A stretch of DNA of 64,000 nucleotides from an uncultured Alistipes sp. (GCA_900769405.1 CAAGGL010000008.1:106654-170653); one strand, 5' to 3'. Numbered from the stretch's first letter, positions 25,483 through 32,909 are shown. Notes: generated from the sequence alone by a model not told the origin. Made by a program: numbers and translations.

Positions 25483-25484
25483 AA

Positions 25485-25563
25485 AAGTAGCCCTTATTCA
25501 GCTAAGATTTATGCAGTCTAGGGGGCGCACAAGTCCCGGTGCCACGTTGCTGAATGGCTACTT
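25485..25563 (-). ncRNA. candidate structured RNA upstream of the orphan gene
   Basis: A 15-bp stem closes this element: AAGTAGCC and ATTCAGC (25485-25492, 25496-25502; 3-nt bulge) pair with GCTGAAT and GGCTACTT (25549-25563). The enclosed 46 nt are GC-rich with possible inner pairing. A promoter at 25568-25599 on the minus strand would start transcription almost exactly at the 5' edge of the stem. No open frame of useful length is inside. It could be an independent small RNA, a structured leader of the orphan gene, or the end of a degenerate mobile element. Confidence 0.45.
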
Positions 25564-25567
25564 ATTA

Positions 25568-25599
25568 CAAATATAGCGACAAATAAACAAAATTACAAA
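25568..25599 (-). promoter_or_regulatory. promoter of the structured RNA / distal promoter of the orphan gene
   Basis: On the minus strand TTTG (25596-25599), exactly 20 nt, then a perfect TATATTTG (25568-25575). The predicted start is near 25561. Confidence 0.65.
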
Positions 25600-25637
25600 T
25601 TGAATATGAGAAGAGTATTATAAATCCACTTCCCCAA

Positions 25638-25690
25638 CAATATATATAATAAAAACCGACCGCCCTCGAAAGAAGGTGGTCGGTTTTTTC
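25638..25690. terminator. bidirectional intrinsic terminator downstream of the 6S-like RNA
   Basis: AAAACCGACCGCC pairs with GGTGGTCGGTTTT (one mismatch-type wobble). T tracts on both sides let it work in either direction; on the minus strand it lies just after the 6S-like RNA. Confidence 0.8.
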
Positions 25691-25855
25691 GCGGAGTGGG
25701 GCGGTCGTTTCTGAAAAACCCCTACGGGTTCTACCTGCAAAACGGCTCTCGGTCGGCGCGCTCACGTTTCACAACGTGCGGCCCCTCATTGGCCTCCTCC
25801 ATCACATTCTGTGTACCAAGTTGCACGACAACGCCTCAGCGCCCCCACGCAACCC
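25691..25855 (-). ncRNA. ssrS: probable 6S RNA
   Basis: This 165-nt region directly downstream of rpoZ has no coding potential but folds like 6S RNA, the RNA that mimics an open promoter and binds RNA polymerase. The 5' end (GCGTGGGGGCG, 25839-25850 area) pairs with the 3' end (CGCCCCACTCCGC, 25691-25703). Internally, read 5' to 3' on the minus strand, CACAGAATGTG forms the small hairpin matching the E. coli CCACAAGAAUGUGG arm, CACGTTGTGAAACGTG is an apical hairpin, CCGACCGAGAGCC resembles the E. coli CCGUCCGAGAAGCC strand, and GAACCCGTAGGGGTTTTTC mirrors the 3' bubble hairpin. A -7-like TATTTG lies at its 5' edge (25862-25867) and a terminator follows. Identification is by pattern only. Confidence 0.55.
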
Positions 25856-25867
25856 ATCGTACAAATA

Positions 25868-26191
25868 CTACTCCTCGTTCTTGTTGTCGCGGAAGTAGAG
25901 CTTGCCTGCGAGGAACTCCTCGGTAGCGATGATCGCGGGCTTCGGCAGACGCTCGTAGTAACGCGAGATCTCGATCTGCTCACGATTCTCGAAGGTCTCC
26001 TCCAACGAATCGGTGCTGGTCGAGAAGTCGGCCAACTTACGGTTGAGCTCCTGCTTCATCTCGGTTGCGATCTGGTTAGCGCGACGCGAAATGACGTTGA
26101 GCGACTTGTAGATGTTACCCGTCGGCTGGTCCAAATCGACCAACTTGCGAGTCTTGGTGTTGTTGGGAATGTTAGTTAACTTCAGATCCAT
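25868..26191 (-). CDS. rpoZ: RNA polymerase omega-like subunit
   Basis: A 107-aa protein resembling the Bacteroidota RpoZ/omega family: DQPTGNIYKSLNVISRRANQ contains the helix that clamps the beta-prime C-terminus, and the downstream KPAIIATEEFLAGKLYF corresponds to the omega C-terminal strand/helix. Omega aids assembly of RNA polymerase. It lies 21 nt downstream of bamD in the same orientation, a gene order seen in other Bacteroidales, and is immediately followed by the 6S-like RNA, itself a polymerase ligand. Confidence 0.85.
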   Translation of the reverse strand: MDLKLTNIPNNTKTRKLVDLDQPTGNIYKSLNVISRRANQIATEMKQELNRKLADFSTSTDSLEETFENREQIEISRYYERLPKPAIIATEEFLAGKLYFRDNKNEE

Positions 26192-26212
26192 ACTTTTTTG
26201 TACTCTGATTTG

Positions 26213-27079
26213 TTATTTTGTGGTATTTTCTGAATTTTCTGCCTCTTCGATCTGCTGCTTATCGTTCGGATCGCCAAACTTAGCGATGAACTTCTTAGCC
26301 TCCTGCTGCATACGGTTGACCTCCTTGATGTGCTTGCTGTCGGGGTACTCGGCAACGAACGAGTAGTACGAGTCCATCATACTCATATAACGGTCGCGCT
26401 GCAACGACTCGATCGAATTCTTTGCCAGCTCGTACGACGACTTGACGATCAGATACATCAACTCCTCGCGGTGGGGCGTATCGGGATACTTTTTGAGAGC
26501 ATTTTTCAATGCGGGAACAGCCGACTTGTAGCGACCGATCGTGTAGTAGGTCTTAGCATTGATGAAGACCTTGTCGTACTGCTTCTGGGTCAGCTCGCGG
26601 ATCATCTGCTCGAAAGCGGCACGGCGGGTCGAGTTGGGATAGCGACCGAGGAACTCCTGAATTGCGGTCAGCGCCTGGGTTGTGGTGGTCTGGTCGCGCA
26701 TCGGCTCGGGCGAGAGATAGTAGTAGCTCAGTGCGTACATACCCTCAACATCTTCGAGGAATGGGCTGCGGGTGTACTTGCGGCGGAAATCGTCAAAGAG
26801 CTCCGAGCTGGTTGTGAAATCATCGCTCTTGAAGTGAGCATAAGCGGTGTAGTAAGCCAGCGAGTCCTCGCGCATCGTACCTGCGAAATAGGGCTGTACC
26901 TGCTCGAAGCACATAATCGCACGGCTATACTTAGCCATATCGAGGTAGTTCTTACCCTCGGCATATATCTTATCGTTGTCGCCGCTTTTGAGCAACTTGT
27001 TGAACGGGCCGCAACCGGTGCTGGCAACCGCAGTTGCGAACACGATGAGCAGCATCGAAATTGATCTCTTAATGTTCAT
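26213..27079 (-). CDS. bamD: outer-membrane assembly lipoprotein BamD
   Basis: A 288-aa BamD (YfiO) component of the beta-barrel assembly machine. The signal peptide leads to STGC with lipidated Cys23. The rest is tetratricopeptide-like helical repeats (EGKNYLDMAKYSRAIMCFEQ, YTAYAHFKSDDFTTSSELFD, INAKTYYTIGRYKSAVPALK). The acidic tail EEAENSEN ends the protein. ATG 27079 is chosen; an in-frame ATG at 27121 overlaps the -7 box and is rejected. It heads a bamD-rpoZ operon. Confidence 0.9.
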   Translation of the reverse strand: MNIKRSISMLLIVFATAVASTGCGPFNKLLKSGDNDKIYAEGKNYLDMAKYSRAIMCFEQVQPYFAGTMREDSLAYYTAYAHFKSDDFTTSSELFDDFRRKYTRSPFLEDVEGMYALSYYYLSPEPMRDQTTTTQALTAIQEFLGRYPNSTRRAAFEQMIRELTQKQYDKVFINAKTYYTIGRYKSAVPALKNALKKYPDTPHREELMYLIVKSSYELAKNSIESLQRDRYMSMMDSYYSFVAEYPDSKHIKEVNRMQQEAKKFIAKFGDPNDKQQIEEAENSENTTK

Positions 27080-27118
27080 AGTCGAATGTTTATAGTGAGT
27101 TGTAGTGCTACAACCGCG

Positions 27119-27152
27119 CAAAGTTATACATTTTTAACGAGCCAAACAAAAA
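27119..27152 (-). promoter_or_regulatory. promoter of bamD-rpoZ
   Basis: On the minus strand TTTTTG (27147-27152), 20 nt, then TAACTTTG (27119-27126). Confidence 0.7.
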
Positions 27153-27233
27153 TATATTATACCCTTTCGACGATTTAATCTCATATTGAGAGATTTTTTA
27201 GATCGATCGGCGCCAAAATCGGGGTGAAAAATG

Positions 27234-27249
27234 TAGGTATAAATACCTA
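27234..27249. repeat. palindrome between bamD and the oxoamine synthase gene
   Basis: TAGGTAT and ATACCTA are separated by AA. It lies between two divergent promoters, about 50 nt upstream of the -7 box at 27300, in a position suited to an operator. Confidence 0.6.
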
Positions 27250-27299
27250 AATGTGCCCGAAAACGTTCTACTACTATTCCGAATCGTGGAGAAATGTTG

Positions 27300-27307
27300 T
27301 AAATTTG
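27300..27307 (+). promoter_or_regulatory. -7 box of the oxoamine synthase gene
   Basis: TAAATTTG, with a leader of about 80 nt to ATG 27395; no clear -33 TTG. Confidence 0.5.
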
Positions 27308-27394
27308 TGAAACGAAGGGTCGGACTCGGCTCGCCCCGAACAACGATCATTTTTTCGTAAAAAGAGAGTTTAACACTAAAAACGATAGACAACA

Positions 27395-28645
27395 ATGACT
27401 GATATTTTTGAACGTCTGAAAAAGAGCGCCGGCGGTCCGATCGGTATGTACCAGAAGTATGCGCACGGCTATTTTTCATTCCCGAAGCTTGAAGGTGATA
27501 TTGGCCCTCATATGAAGTTCCGAGGTAAAGAGGTGCTCAATTGGAGCCTGAATAACTACCTCGGTCTGGCAAACCACCCCGAGGTGCGCGAGGCCGATGC
27601 CAAAGGTGCAGCCGATTTCGGTATGGCAGCTCCGATGGGTGCTCGTATGATGAGCGGCCAGACGGTCTATCACGAGCAGTTGGAGCGCGAGTTGGCTGAA
27701 TTCGTGGGCAAGGAGGACGCCTTCCTGCTCAACTTCGGTTATCAGGGTATGATCTCGATCATCGACTGCCTGCTCACGCCGCGCGATGTGGTAGTTTATG
27801 ACGCTGAGGCTCACGCTTGTATCATCGATGGTCTGCGTCTGCACAAGGGCAAGCGCTTCGTGTATGGGCACAACGATATGGAGAGTCTGCGCTTGCAGCT
27901 GCGCCACGCCACCGAGCTGGCCGAAACGCAGAATGGCGGCGTGCTGGTGATCACCGAGGGTGTGTTCGGAATGAAGGGCGACTTGGGTAAGTTGGACGAG
28001 ATCGTGGCATTGAAGAGCGAGTTCTCGTTCCGTCTGCTGGTTGACGATGCACACGGCTTCGGCACGATGGGTGAAGGTGGTCGCGGTACCGCGTCGCATC
28101 TCGGCGCAACCGAGGGCGTGGACGTGCTGTTCAATACCTTCGCAAAGTCGATGGCGGGTATCGGCGCTTTCGTTGCATCGCACAAGTGGCTGATCGACCT
28201 GTTCCGTTACAATATGCGCTCGCAGCTCTACGCCAAGAGTCTGCCGATGCCGATGGTTATAGGTGCTTTGAAGCGTCTGGATCTGATCCGCAAACACCCG
28301 GAATATCAGCAGAAATTATGGGAGATTACGAACGCCTTGCAGAGTGGTCTGCGCGAGCGCGGTTTCGACATCGGCTGCACGCTGTCGCCCGTAACCCCGA
28401 TCTATATGAAGGGTTCGGTGGCCGAGGCCTGCAACCTTGTGGTTGACCTGCGCGAGAACCACGCTCTGTTCTGCTCGATCGTGGTCTATCCCGTAATCCC
28501 GAAGGGCGAGATGATTCTGCGTATCATTCCGACGGCGGCTCACACGTTGGAGGATGTTCAGTACACGCTGGATTGTTTCTCGTCGATTCGCGAGAAGTTG
28601 GAGAAGGGCGAGTACGACAAACCGATGCCCAATATGGCCGACTAA
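27395..28645 (+). CDS. PLP-dependent alpha-oxoamine synthase (serine palmitoyltransferase / cysteate acyltransferase type)
   Basis: A 416-aa fold-type I enzyme that condenses an amino acid with an acyl thioester. Features: the NNYLGLANHPEVREA opening near 53, His140 in VYDAEAHACIIDG (stacks on PLP), the LLVDDAHGFGTMG aspartate/histidine pair (217-220) and the Schiff-base lysine Lys251 in FNTFAKSMAGIGAF. In Bacteroidota this family makes the long-chain base of sphingolipids (serine palmitoyltransferase) or, in Alistipes, sulfonolipids (SulA, cysteate acyl-ACP transferase). Glycine C-acetyltransferase (kbl) is a third possibility. The sequence alone does not decide. Confidence 0.85.
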   Translation: MTDIFERLKKSAGGPIGMYQKYAHGYFSFPKLEGDIGPHMKFRGKEVLNWSLNNYLGLANHPEVREADAKGAADFGMAAPMGARMMSGQTVYHEQLERELAEFVGKEDAFLLNFGYQGMISIIDCLLTPRDVVVYDAEAHACIIDGLRLHKGKRFVYGHNDMESLRLQLRHATELAETQNGGVLVITEGVFGMKGDLGKLDEIVALKSEFSFRLLVDDAHGFGTMGEGGRGTASHLGATEGVDVLFNTFAKSMAGIGAFVASHKWLIDLFRYNMRSQLYAKSLPMPMVIGALKRLDLIRKHPEYQQKLWEITNALQSGLRERGFDIGCTLSPVTPIYMKGSVAEACNLVVDLRENHALFCSIVVYPVIPKGEMILRIIPTAAHTLEDVQYTLDCFSSIREKLEKGEYDKPMPNMAD

Positions 28646-28673
28646 AACACTCAACGAAAATAGGTTAAATTTT

Positions 28674-28708
28674 TGTGGGGGCTGCGTTGCGACGCGGCCC
28701 TCTGTTTT
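28674..28708 (+). terminator. terminator of the oxoamine synthase gene
   Basis: A GC-rich hairpin (GGGGGCTGCGT with ACGCGGCCCTC around TGCG) is followed by TGTTTTT. Confidence 0.65.
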
Positions 28709-28743
28709 TCGACCTTTTGATGATGAAAATTGGGTTTGAGCCC

Positions 28744-28773
28744 TTGAATTGTGAATAATTTTTGTTAGCTTTG
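28744..28773 (+). promoter_or_regulatory. promoter of the GDPD gene
   Basis: TTG (28744-28746), 19 nt, then TAGCTTTG (28766-28773). Confidence 0.65.
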
Positions 28774-28808
28774 CAAAAATATGAACAATCTAAAAATTTT
28801 GATAAACT

Positions 28809-29594
28809 ATGAGAACTAAGACTCTAATTCTTTCGATAATGTTGTTGCTCGCGGCAGGCGTTACCGAGGCAAAGAAGGTTCGCGTTGTGGCACATCGCGG
28901 CTATTGGAACACCGAAGGCTCGTCGCGCAACTCGATCAGCGCGCTGAATAACGCAATGCAGATCAAGGCGTACGGCTCGGAGTTCGACGTCAATATGACC
29001 TCGGACGGCGTGCTGGTCGTTCATCACGACGCCAAGACCTCGAACGGCATACAGATCGAAAAGGTGACCTTCGCCGAGCTGCGCGAAAAGGCTCCCAAAC
29101 TCTCGAACGACGAGTTGATCCCCACGCTCGACGACTACCTCACAACGTGGAATCACAACAAGAAGACCAAGCTCGTGTTCGAGATCAAGCCCCAATCGAC
29201 TCCCGAGTTCGAGACCCGTATGGTCGAGGCCTGCTTGGAGGCTCTGCGCAAGAATCAGATAACCGACAAAGAGGTGGAGTTCATCTCGTTCAGCTACCAC
29301 GTTTGCAAGGAGTTGAAGCGCCTGCGCCCGACCGCTGTCGTAATGCCGCTGTCAACCACCGTGGCTGAGCCCGAGCAGATGTTCAAGGACGGTATGGACG
29401 GTTTCGACCTGCACTACTCGGTACTGCGTGCACATCCCGAGTGGGTTAAGCTGGCTAAGGAGCAGAAGAAGATCGTCAACGTGTGGACCGTAAATCAGGA
29501 GGAGGTTATGCGCGAGATGATCGCTCTGGGTGTTGACTACATCACCACCGACGAGCCCGTTCTGTTGCAGCAGGTACTCAAAAGCAAAAAGTAA
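28809..29594 (+). CDS. secreted glycerophosphodiester phosphodiesterase
   Basis: A 261-aa GDPD-family enzyme that would hydrolyse glycerophosphodiesters from phospholipids to glycerol-3-phosphate. After a signal peptide (to about residue 21), the catalytic elements are HRGYW (His29-Arg30), the metal pair Glu58 and Asp60 in GSEFDVNMTSDG, His72 in VVHHD, and EIKPQ near 125. A late WTVNQEEVMREMIALGVDYI closes the TIM barrel, as in other GDPDs. Monocistronic with its own promoter and terminator. Confidence 0.9.
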   Translation: MRTKTLILSIMLLLAAGVTEAKKVRVVAHRGYWNTEGSSRNSISALNNAMQIKAYGSEFDVNMTSDGVLVVHHDAKTSNGIQIEKVTFAELREKAPKLSNDELIPTLDDYLTTWNHNKKTKLVFEIKPQSTPEFETRMVEACLEALRKNQITDKEVEFISFSYHVCKELKRLRPTAVVMPLSTTVAEPEQMFKDGMDGFDLHYSVLRAHPEWVKLAKEQKKIVNVWTVNQEEVMREMIALGVDYITTDEPVLLQQVLKSKK

Positions 29595-29620
29595 TCGTCG
29601 CACTCTGTGCCGAACCGATA

Positions 29621-29654
29621 AACGCCCGCCCGAAGAGTTCGCGCGGGCGTTTTT
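29621..29654 (+). terminator. intrinsic terminator of the GDPD gene
   Basis: AACGCCCGC (29621-29629) pairs with GCGGGCGTT (29643-29651), followed by TTTT. Confidence 0.85.
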
Positions 29655-29667
29655 GTTTGCCCCGACG

Positions 29668-29698
29668 TTTGCAATTCGTCGCCAAAAGAGTAAATTTG
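29668..29698 (+). promoter_or_regulatory. promoter of the EamA transporter gene
   Basis: TTTG (29668-29671), 19 nt, then TAAATTTG (29691-29698). Confidence 0.7.
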
Positions 29699-29723
29699 CA
29701 ATCGCTAAACCCACAAACAAACG

Positions 29724-30647
29724 ATGCAAAAATTCAAAGGAACCATCTGGGCGCTGGTGTCGTCATCAACCTTCGGACTGATCCCGCTCTTCTCGCTACC
29801 CGTCTTGGCAAGTGGCGTGGGGCTCGATTCGTTGTGCTTCTACCGCTTTGCCTTCGCGGCGGCGGCAATGGGCGCGTATATGTTCCTCAGCGGCCGTTCG
29901 CTGCATATCTCGTGGCGCGAGCTGGGCACGGTGGCTCTACTCTCGATCTTCTACGGCTCGACCTCGATGTTCCTGACATCGTCGTACGAATTTATCCCCA
30001 GCGGAATAGCCACAACGATCCACTTCCTCTATCCCGTTCTGGTCACCTCGATTATGATCGTCGGCTTTGGCGAGCGAGCGTCGTGGTGCGTCTTCGCGGC
30101 GGCGGCAATGGCGATTGGTGGCGTCTATCTGCTCAGTGGCTCGACCGCAGGGGCGACAATCAAGTGGCAGGGGCTTGTGGCGGTACTCATTACGGTGGTC
30201 ACCTATGCCACCTATATCGTGGGCGTCAATCGCTCGGCCGTCAAAGATATGGAGGGGCGCAAGATGACATTCTATGTACTGCTCTGCACAGCTATACTAT
30301 TCTACCTCAACCTTTTAGTGCGTCACGGCGGGGCACTCGATCCGATCCCCGATGCGGGAGCGTGGGTGCGTCTGTTACTGTTGGCGTTGGTGCCGACCCT
30401 GCTGTCGGATTTGGCGCTGATCTATGCCATTCAGATGGTCGGCTCGACCACGACCGCCATACTCGGCTGTATGGAGCCGCTGACGGCCGTTGTGATAGGT
30501 ATCGTCTGCTTTGGCGAGCGCTTCGGGGCTATGCAGGCGGTGGGCGTAGTGGTCGTATTGGTGGCGGTGATACTGGTCATTATGGCCGAGAAGTGGGGTC
30601 GCAAATCGCTGAGCGAGCTGCTTGGGTTGCGTAGCGGCGAAAAATAG
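29724..30647 (+). CDS. EamA/DMT family transporter
   Basis: A 307-aa ten-helix membrane protein of the drug/metabolite transporter superfamily with two EamA repeats, the first ending near residue 140 and the second near 295. Typical motifs are the N-terminal GTIWALVSSSTFGLIPLFS, the FYGSTSMFLTSSYEFIPSGI segment, and in the second half MVGSTTTAILGCMEPLTAVV, the usual EamA repeat signature. Such proteins export or import small metabolites, often amino acids; the substrate is unknown. Monocistronic. Confidence 0.88.
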   Translation: MQKFKGTIWALVSSSTFGLIPLFSLPVLASGVGLDSLCFYRFAFAAAAMGAYMFLSGRSLHISWRELGTVALLSIFYGSTSMFLTSSYEFIPSGIATTIHFLYPVLVTSIMIVGFGERASWCVFAAAAMAIGGVYLLSGSTAGATIKWQGLVAVLITVVTYATYIVGVNRSAVKDMEGRKMTFYVLLCTAILFYLNLLVRHGGALDPIPDAGAWVRLLLLALVPTLLSDLALIYAIQMVGSTTTAILGCMEPLTAVVIGIVCFGERFGAMQAVGVVVVLVAVILVIMAEKWGRKSLSELLGLRSGEK

Positions 30648-30660
30648 CAGCGCGACCCGC

Positions 30661-30690
30661 TTGTAAATCGAAAAGAATTTCTTAAATTTG
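30661..30690 (+). promoter_or_regulatory. promoter of the Ntn hydrolase gene
   Basis: TTG (30661-30663), 19 nt, then TAAATTTG (30683-30690). Confidence 0.65.
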
Positions 30691-30716
30691 TCAAAATTAA
30701 AAAACGACTTATACCT

Positions 30717-31928
30717 ATGAAACTTCGTAAAATGATCTTCGCAGCGATTGCAGTCGCATTCGCTTTTTCAGCAATAGCACCAGCCGATGCTTGTACGTCG
30801 GCCGTTATCTCGGGTCGCGCCACCAAGTCGGGTCGCCCTCTGTTGTGGAAACACCGCGACACAGGCACCGAGTGGAACCACATCGAGTACTTCAAGGGTG
30901 AGAAATATGCCTTCCAGGCATTGGTGAACTCGAAGGACGAGAGCCGCAAAGAGGCTTGGGCAGGTGCCAACGAGAAGGGTTTTGCCATTATGAACACCGC
31001 GTCGTACAATATGAAACCCGACTCGCTCAAATATCTGCCCGAAAACGAGGGTATCGTGATGAAGGCGGCGCTGGGCGTATGCGCCAATATCGACGAATTC
31101 GAGGAGTTCATCAAGAATATGCCTCTGCCCCGCGCTCTCGAAACCAACTTCGGCGTGATCGACGCTGAGGGTGGCGCAGCTTACTTCGAGGTTTGGGACT
31201 ACGGCTACACCAAGTTCGATGTGAACGACGTGGCTCTGGCTCCGAACGGATATATCATTCGCTCGAACTACTCGTTCTCGGGCGTGCAGGACGAGGGTAT
31301 GGGCTACGTGCGCTACCAAAATGCCGAATATCTGATTCATCGCGGCTATGCTGCGGGCGAGCTGTCGGCCGAGTGGATCTTCGCCAATCCGTCGCGTTCG
31401 TTCTTCAACGCCATTCTCGATAGCGATCTGATGACCGAGGGCGGTCGCCCCGAAAGCGGCTGGGCTATCGATCAGGACTACATTCCCCGCAAGTCGTCGA
31501 GCGCATCGGTGGTTGTCGAGGGTGTTGTAGCCGGTTCAAATCCCGACGCAACGACCATTTGGACCGTGCTGGGCTATCCTCCCTGCGGCTACGCTGTGGC
31601 ATCGTGGGTTAAGGCAGGCTCGAAGATCGCAGCTCCGATCGCAGTTGACGAGGAGGGCACTGCTCCCGCCAACCGTCTGGCCGTGGCTTTGAAGCGCAAG
31701 GTCTTCCCCGTAACTCGCGGCAACGGCAGCAAATATATGCGTACCGACGTGATTGCCAAGGCAGTAGATGCTCTGCGTCCCTACGAGCAGCAGTCGCTTG
31801 GCGCGGCAGCCGAGGTGCGCGATGCCATCGCTAAGGAGGGTTTCTCGATGAAAAAGGTCGAGGCCTACAACAATGCCGTGAAGGCGATGATGCCCACCGA
31901 GGGGTACATTCTATTACAGGTAAAATAG
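30717..31928 (+). CDS. secreted Ntn hydrolase of the C45 / acyltransferase type
   Basis: A 403-aa exported hydrolase. The signal peptide ends at PADA, and the next residue is Cys26, followed by TSAVISGRATKSGRPLLWKH. In the C45/AAT branch of N-terminal-nucleophile hydrolases the cysteine itself attacks the amide, and here signal-peptidase cleavage would expose it directly. GANEKGFAIMNTASYN and ETNFGVIDAEGGAAYFEVW match the family core. Members hydrolyse amides such as penicillin or acylated amino acids; the substrate here is unknown. It is not a lipoprotein because no Leu/Val precedes at -3. Monocistronic. Confidence 0.8.
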   Translation: MKLRKMIFAAIAVAFAFSAIAPADACTSAVISGRATKSGRPLLWKHRDTGTEWNHIEYFKGEKYAFQALVNSKDESRKEAWAGANEKGFAIMNTASYNMKPDSLKYLPENEGIVMKAALGVCANIDEFEEFIKNMPLPRALETNFGVIDAEGGAAYFEVWDYGYTKFDVNDVALAPNGYIIRSNYSFSGVQDEGMGYVRYQNAEYLIHRGYAAGELSAEWIFANPSRSFFNAILDSDLMTEGGRPESGWAIDQDYIPRKSSSASVVVEGVVAGSNPDATTIWTVLGYPPCGYAVASWVKAGSKIAAPIAVDEEGTAPANRLAVALKRKVFPVTRGNGSKYMRTDVIAKAVDALRPYEQQSLGAAAEVRDAIAKEGFSMKKVEAYNNAVKAMMPTEGYILLQVK

Positions 31929-31955
31929 GGTTTGAGCGAAAAATTTTTCGGAAAA

Positions 31956-31988
31956 TTTTGGTGGAACGAAAAATAGTTCTTACCTTTG
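31956..31988 (+). promoter_or_regulatory. promoter of tRNA-His
   Basis: TTTTG (31956-31960), 20 nt, then TACCTTTG (31981-31988), close to consensus. Confidence 0.75.
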
Positions 31989-32019
31989 CACACCGTCCGA
32001 GAGAACCTCGGACTTAGAT

Positions 32020-32094
32020 GGTGGATGTAGCTCAGTCGGTTAGAGCACTGGATTGTGGTTCCAGGTGTCGTGGGTTCGAGTCCCATCTTCCACC
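32020..32094 (+). tRNA. tRNA-His (anticodon GTG)
   Basis: Full cloverleaf: acceptor GTGGATG/CTTCCAC, D arm GCTC/GAGC, anticodon stem CTGGA/TCCAG with loop TTGTGGT giving anticodon GTG, and T arm GTGGG/CCCAT with TTCGAGT. A genomic G at 32020 can pair with C at 32094, the extra G-1 base pair that identifies histidine tRNA. Position 6:67 is a T-T mismatch in the acceptor. The CCA end is not encoded. It is transcribed alone from its own promoter to a terminator at 32108-32133. Confidence 0.93.
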
Positions 32095-32107
32095 CAAACA
32101 ATTGCAG

Positions 32108-32133
32108 AGCGAGGCTTTTGCCTCGCTTTTTTC
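32108..32133 (+). terminator. intrinsic terminator of tRNA-His
   Basis: AGCGAGGC (32108-32115) pairs with GCCTCGCT (32120-32127) around TTTT, followed by more T. Confidence 0.88.
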
Positions 32134-32243
32134 GTTTCTACCGAGGGTTGGCAAACTGTTTGTATAGCTTTTTGTTATGACTCAATCAAAAAATATAATC
32201 GCAGATTTATGGTCCGAGCGGTATCAATCGCGATTTTTATGCT

Positions 32244-32251
32244 TATCTTTG
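32244..32251 (+). promoter_or_regulatory. -7 box of the ferritin gene
   Basis: A perfect TATCTTTG, 48 nt before ATG 32300. No clear -33 TTG. Confidence 0.6.
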
Positions 32252-32299
32252 CAGTACAGAAAACAAACAAGAAGTTAAACAATTAAAAACAATACAACT

Positions 32300-32824
32300 A
32301 TGTTAAGTCAGAAATTACAGGACGCTATCAACGCGCAAATCAACGCCGAGTTGTGGTCGGCATATCTCTATCTCGCAATGTCGATGGACGCAGCCGAGAA
32401 GGGTCTTAAAGGTGTTGCAAACTGGTTCTACGTTCAGTGGAAAGAGGAGCAGGATCACGCTCAGATCTTCATCAACTACCTCCAATCGCGCGGCGCACGT
32501 GTAGTACTCGCTCCGATCGCTGAGGTGCAGACCGAGTGGGATTCGGTGCTGGCAATGTACGAGGATACCCTCAAACACGAGAAGGTGGTTACGTCGCTCA
32601 TCAACAACCTCGCTAACCTCGCAGCTGAGGAGCGTGACCACGCGACCGCAAATATGCTCGTATGGTTCGTTGACGAGCAGATCGAGGAGGAGGAGAGCGC
32701 ACGCGACATCATCGACCAGCTCAACCTGATCGAGGGCAACAAGCTGGGTCTGTATATGCTCGACAAGGAGTTCCAGACTCGCGTTTACACTCAGGCTTCG
32801 CCCCTGGCAACCTCGGCTGAGTAA
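32300..32824 (+). CDS. ftnA: bacterial-type ferritin
   Basis: A 174-aa non-heme ferritin that stores iron as a 24-mer. The ferroxidase centre is intact: Glu17 in NAELWSAYLYL, Glu50 and His53 in WKEEQDHAQ, and the second-helix glutamates in FVDEQIEEEESA. The four-helix pattern and length match prokaryotic ferritin (FtnA) rather than bacterioferritin, since no heme methionine is evident. Monocistronic, ending at a bidirectional terminator. Confidence 0.94.
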   Translation: MLSQKLQDAINAQINAELWSAYLYLAMSMDAAEKGLKGVANWFYVQWKEEQDHAQIFINYLQSRGARVVLAPIAEVQTEWDSVLAMYEDTLKHEKVVTSLINNLANLAAEERDHATANMLVWFVDEQIEEEESARDIIDQLNLIEGNKLGLYMLDKEFQTRVYTQASPLATSAE

Positions 32825-32858
32825 CACAGCGGAGGTCGCACACGCGGCTAAACAGACA

Positions 32859-32890
32859 AAAACCCCTGCACCGAGTGGTGCAGGGGTTTT
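32859..32890. terminator. bidirectional terminator after ferritin
   Basis: AAAACCCCTGCACC pairs perfectly with GGTGCAGGGGTTTT around GAGT. A-T tails on both sides serve both the ferritin gene and the convergent minus operon. Confidence 0.92.
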
Positions 32891-32909
32891 CATTTATGCC
32901 TTTGTCACA

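Noticed and set aside
25435..25563. Retron-like or integron attC-like element
   Set aside because: The inverted repeats resemble an msd hairpin, but no reverse transcriptase gene is near and no attC core sites are seen.
25565..25765. 66-aa open frame on the minus strand
   Set aside because: It overlaps the 6S-like RNA, terminator and promoter and has no gene-like properties.
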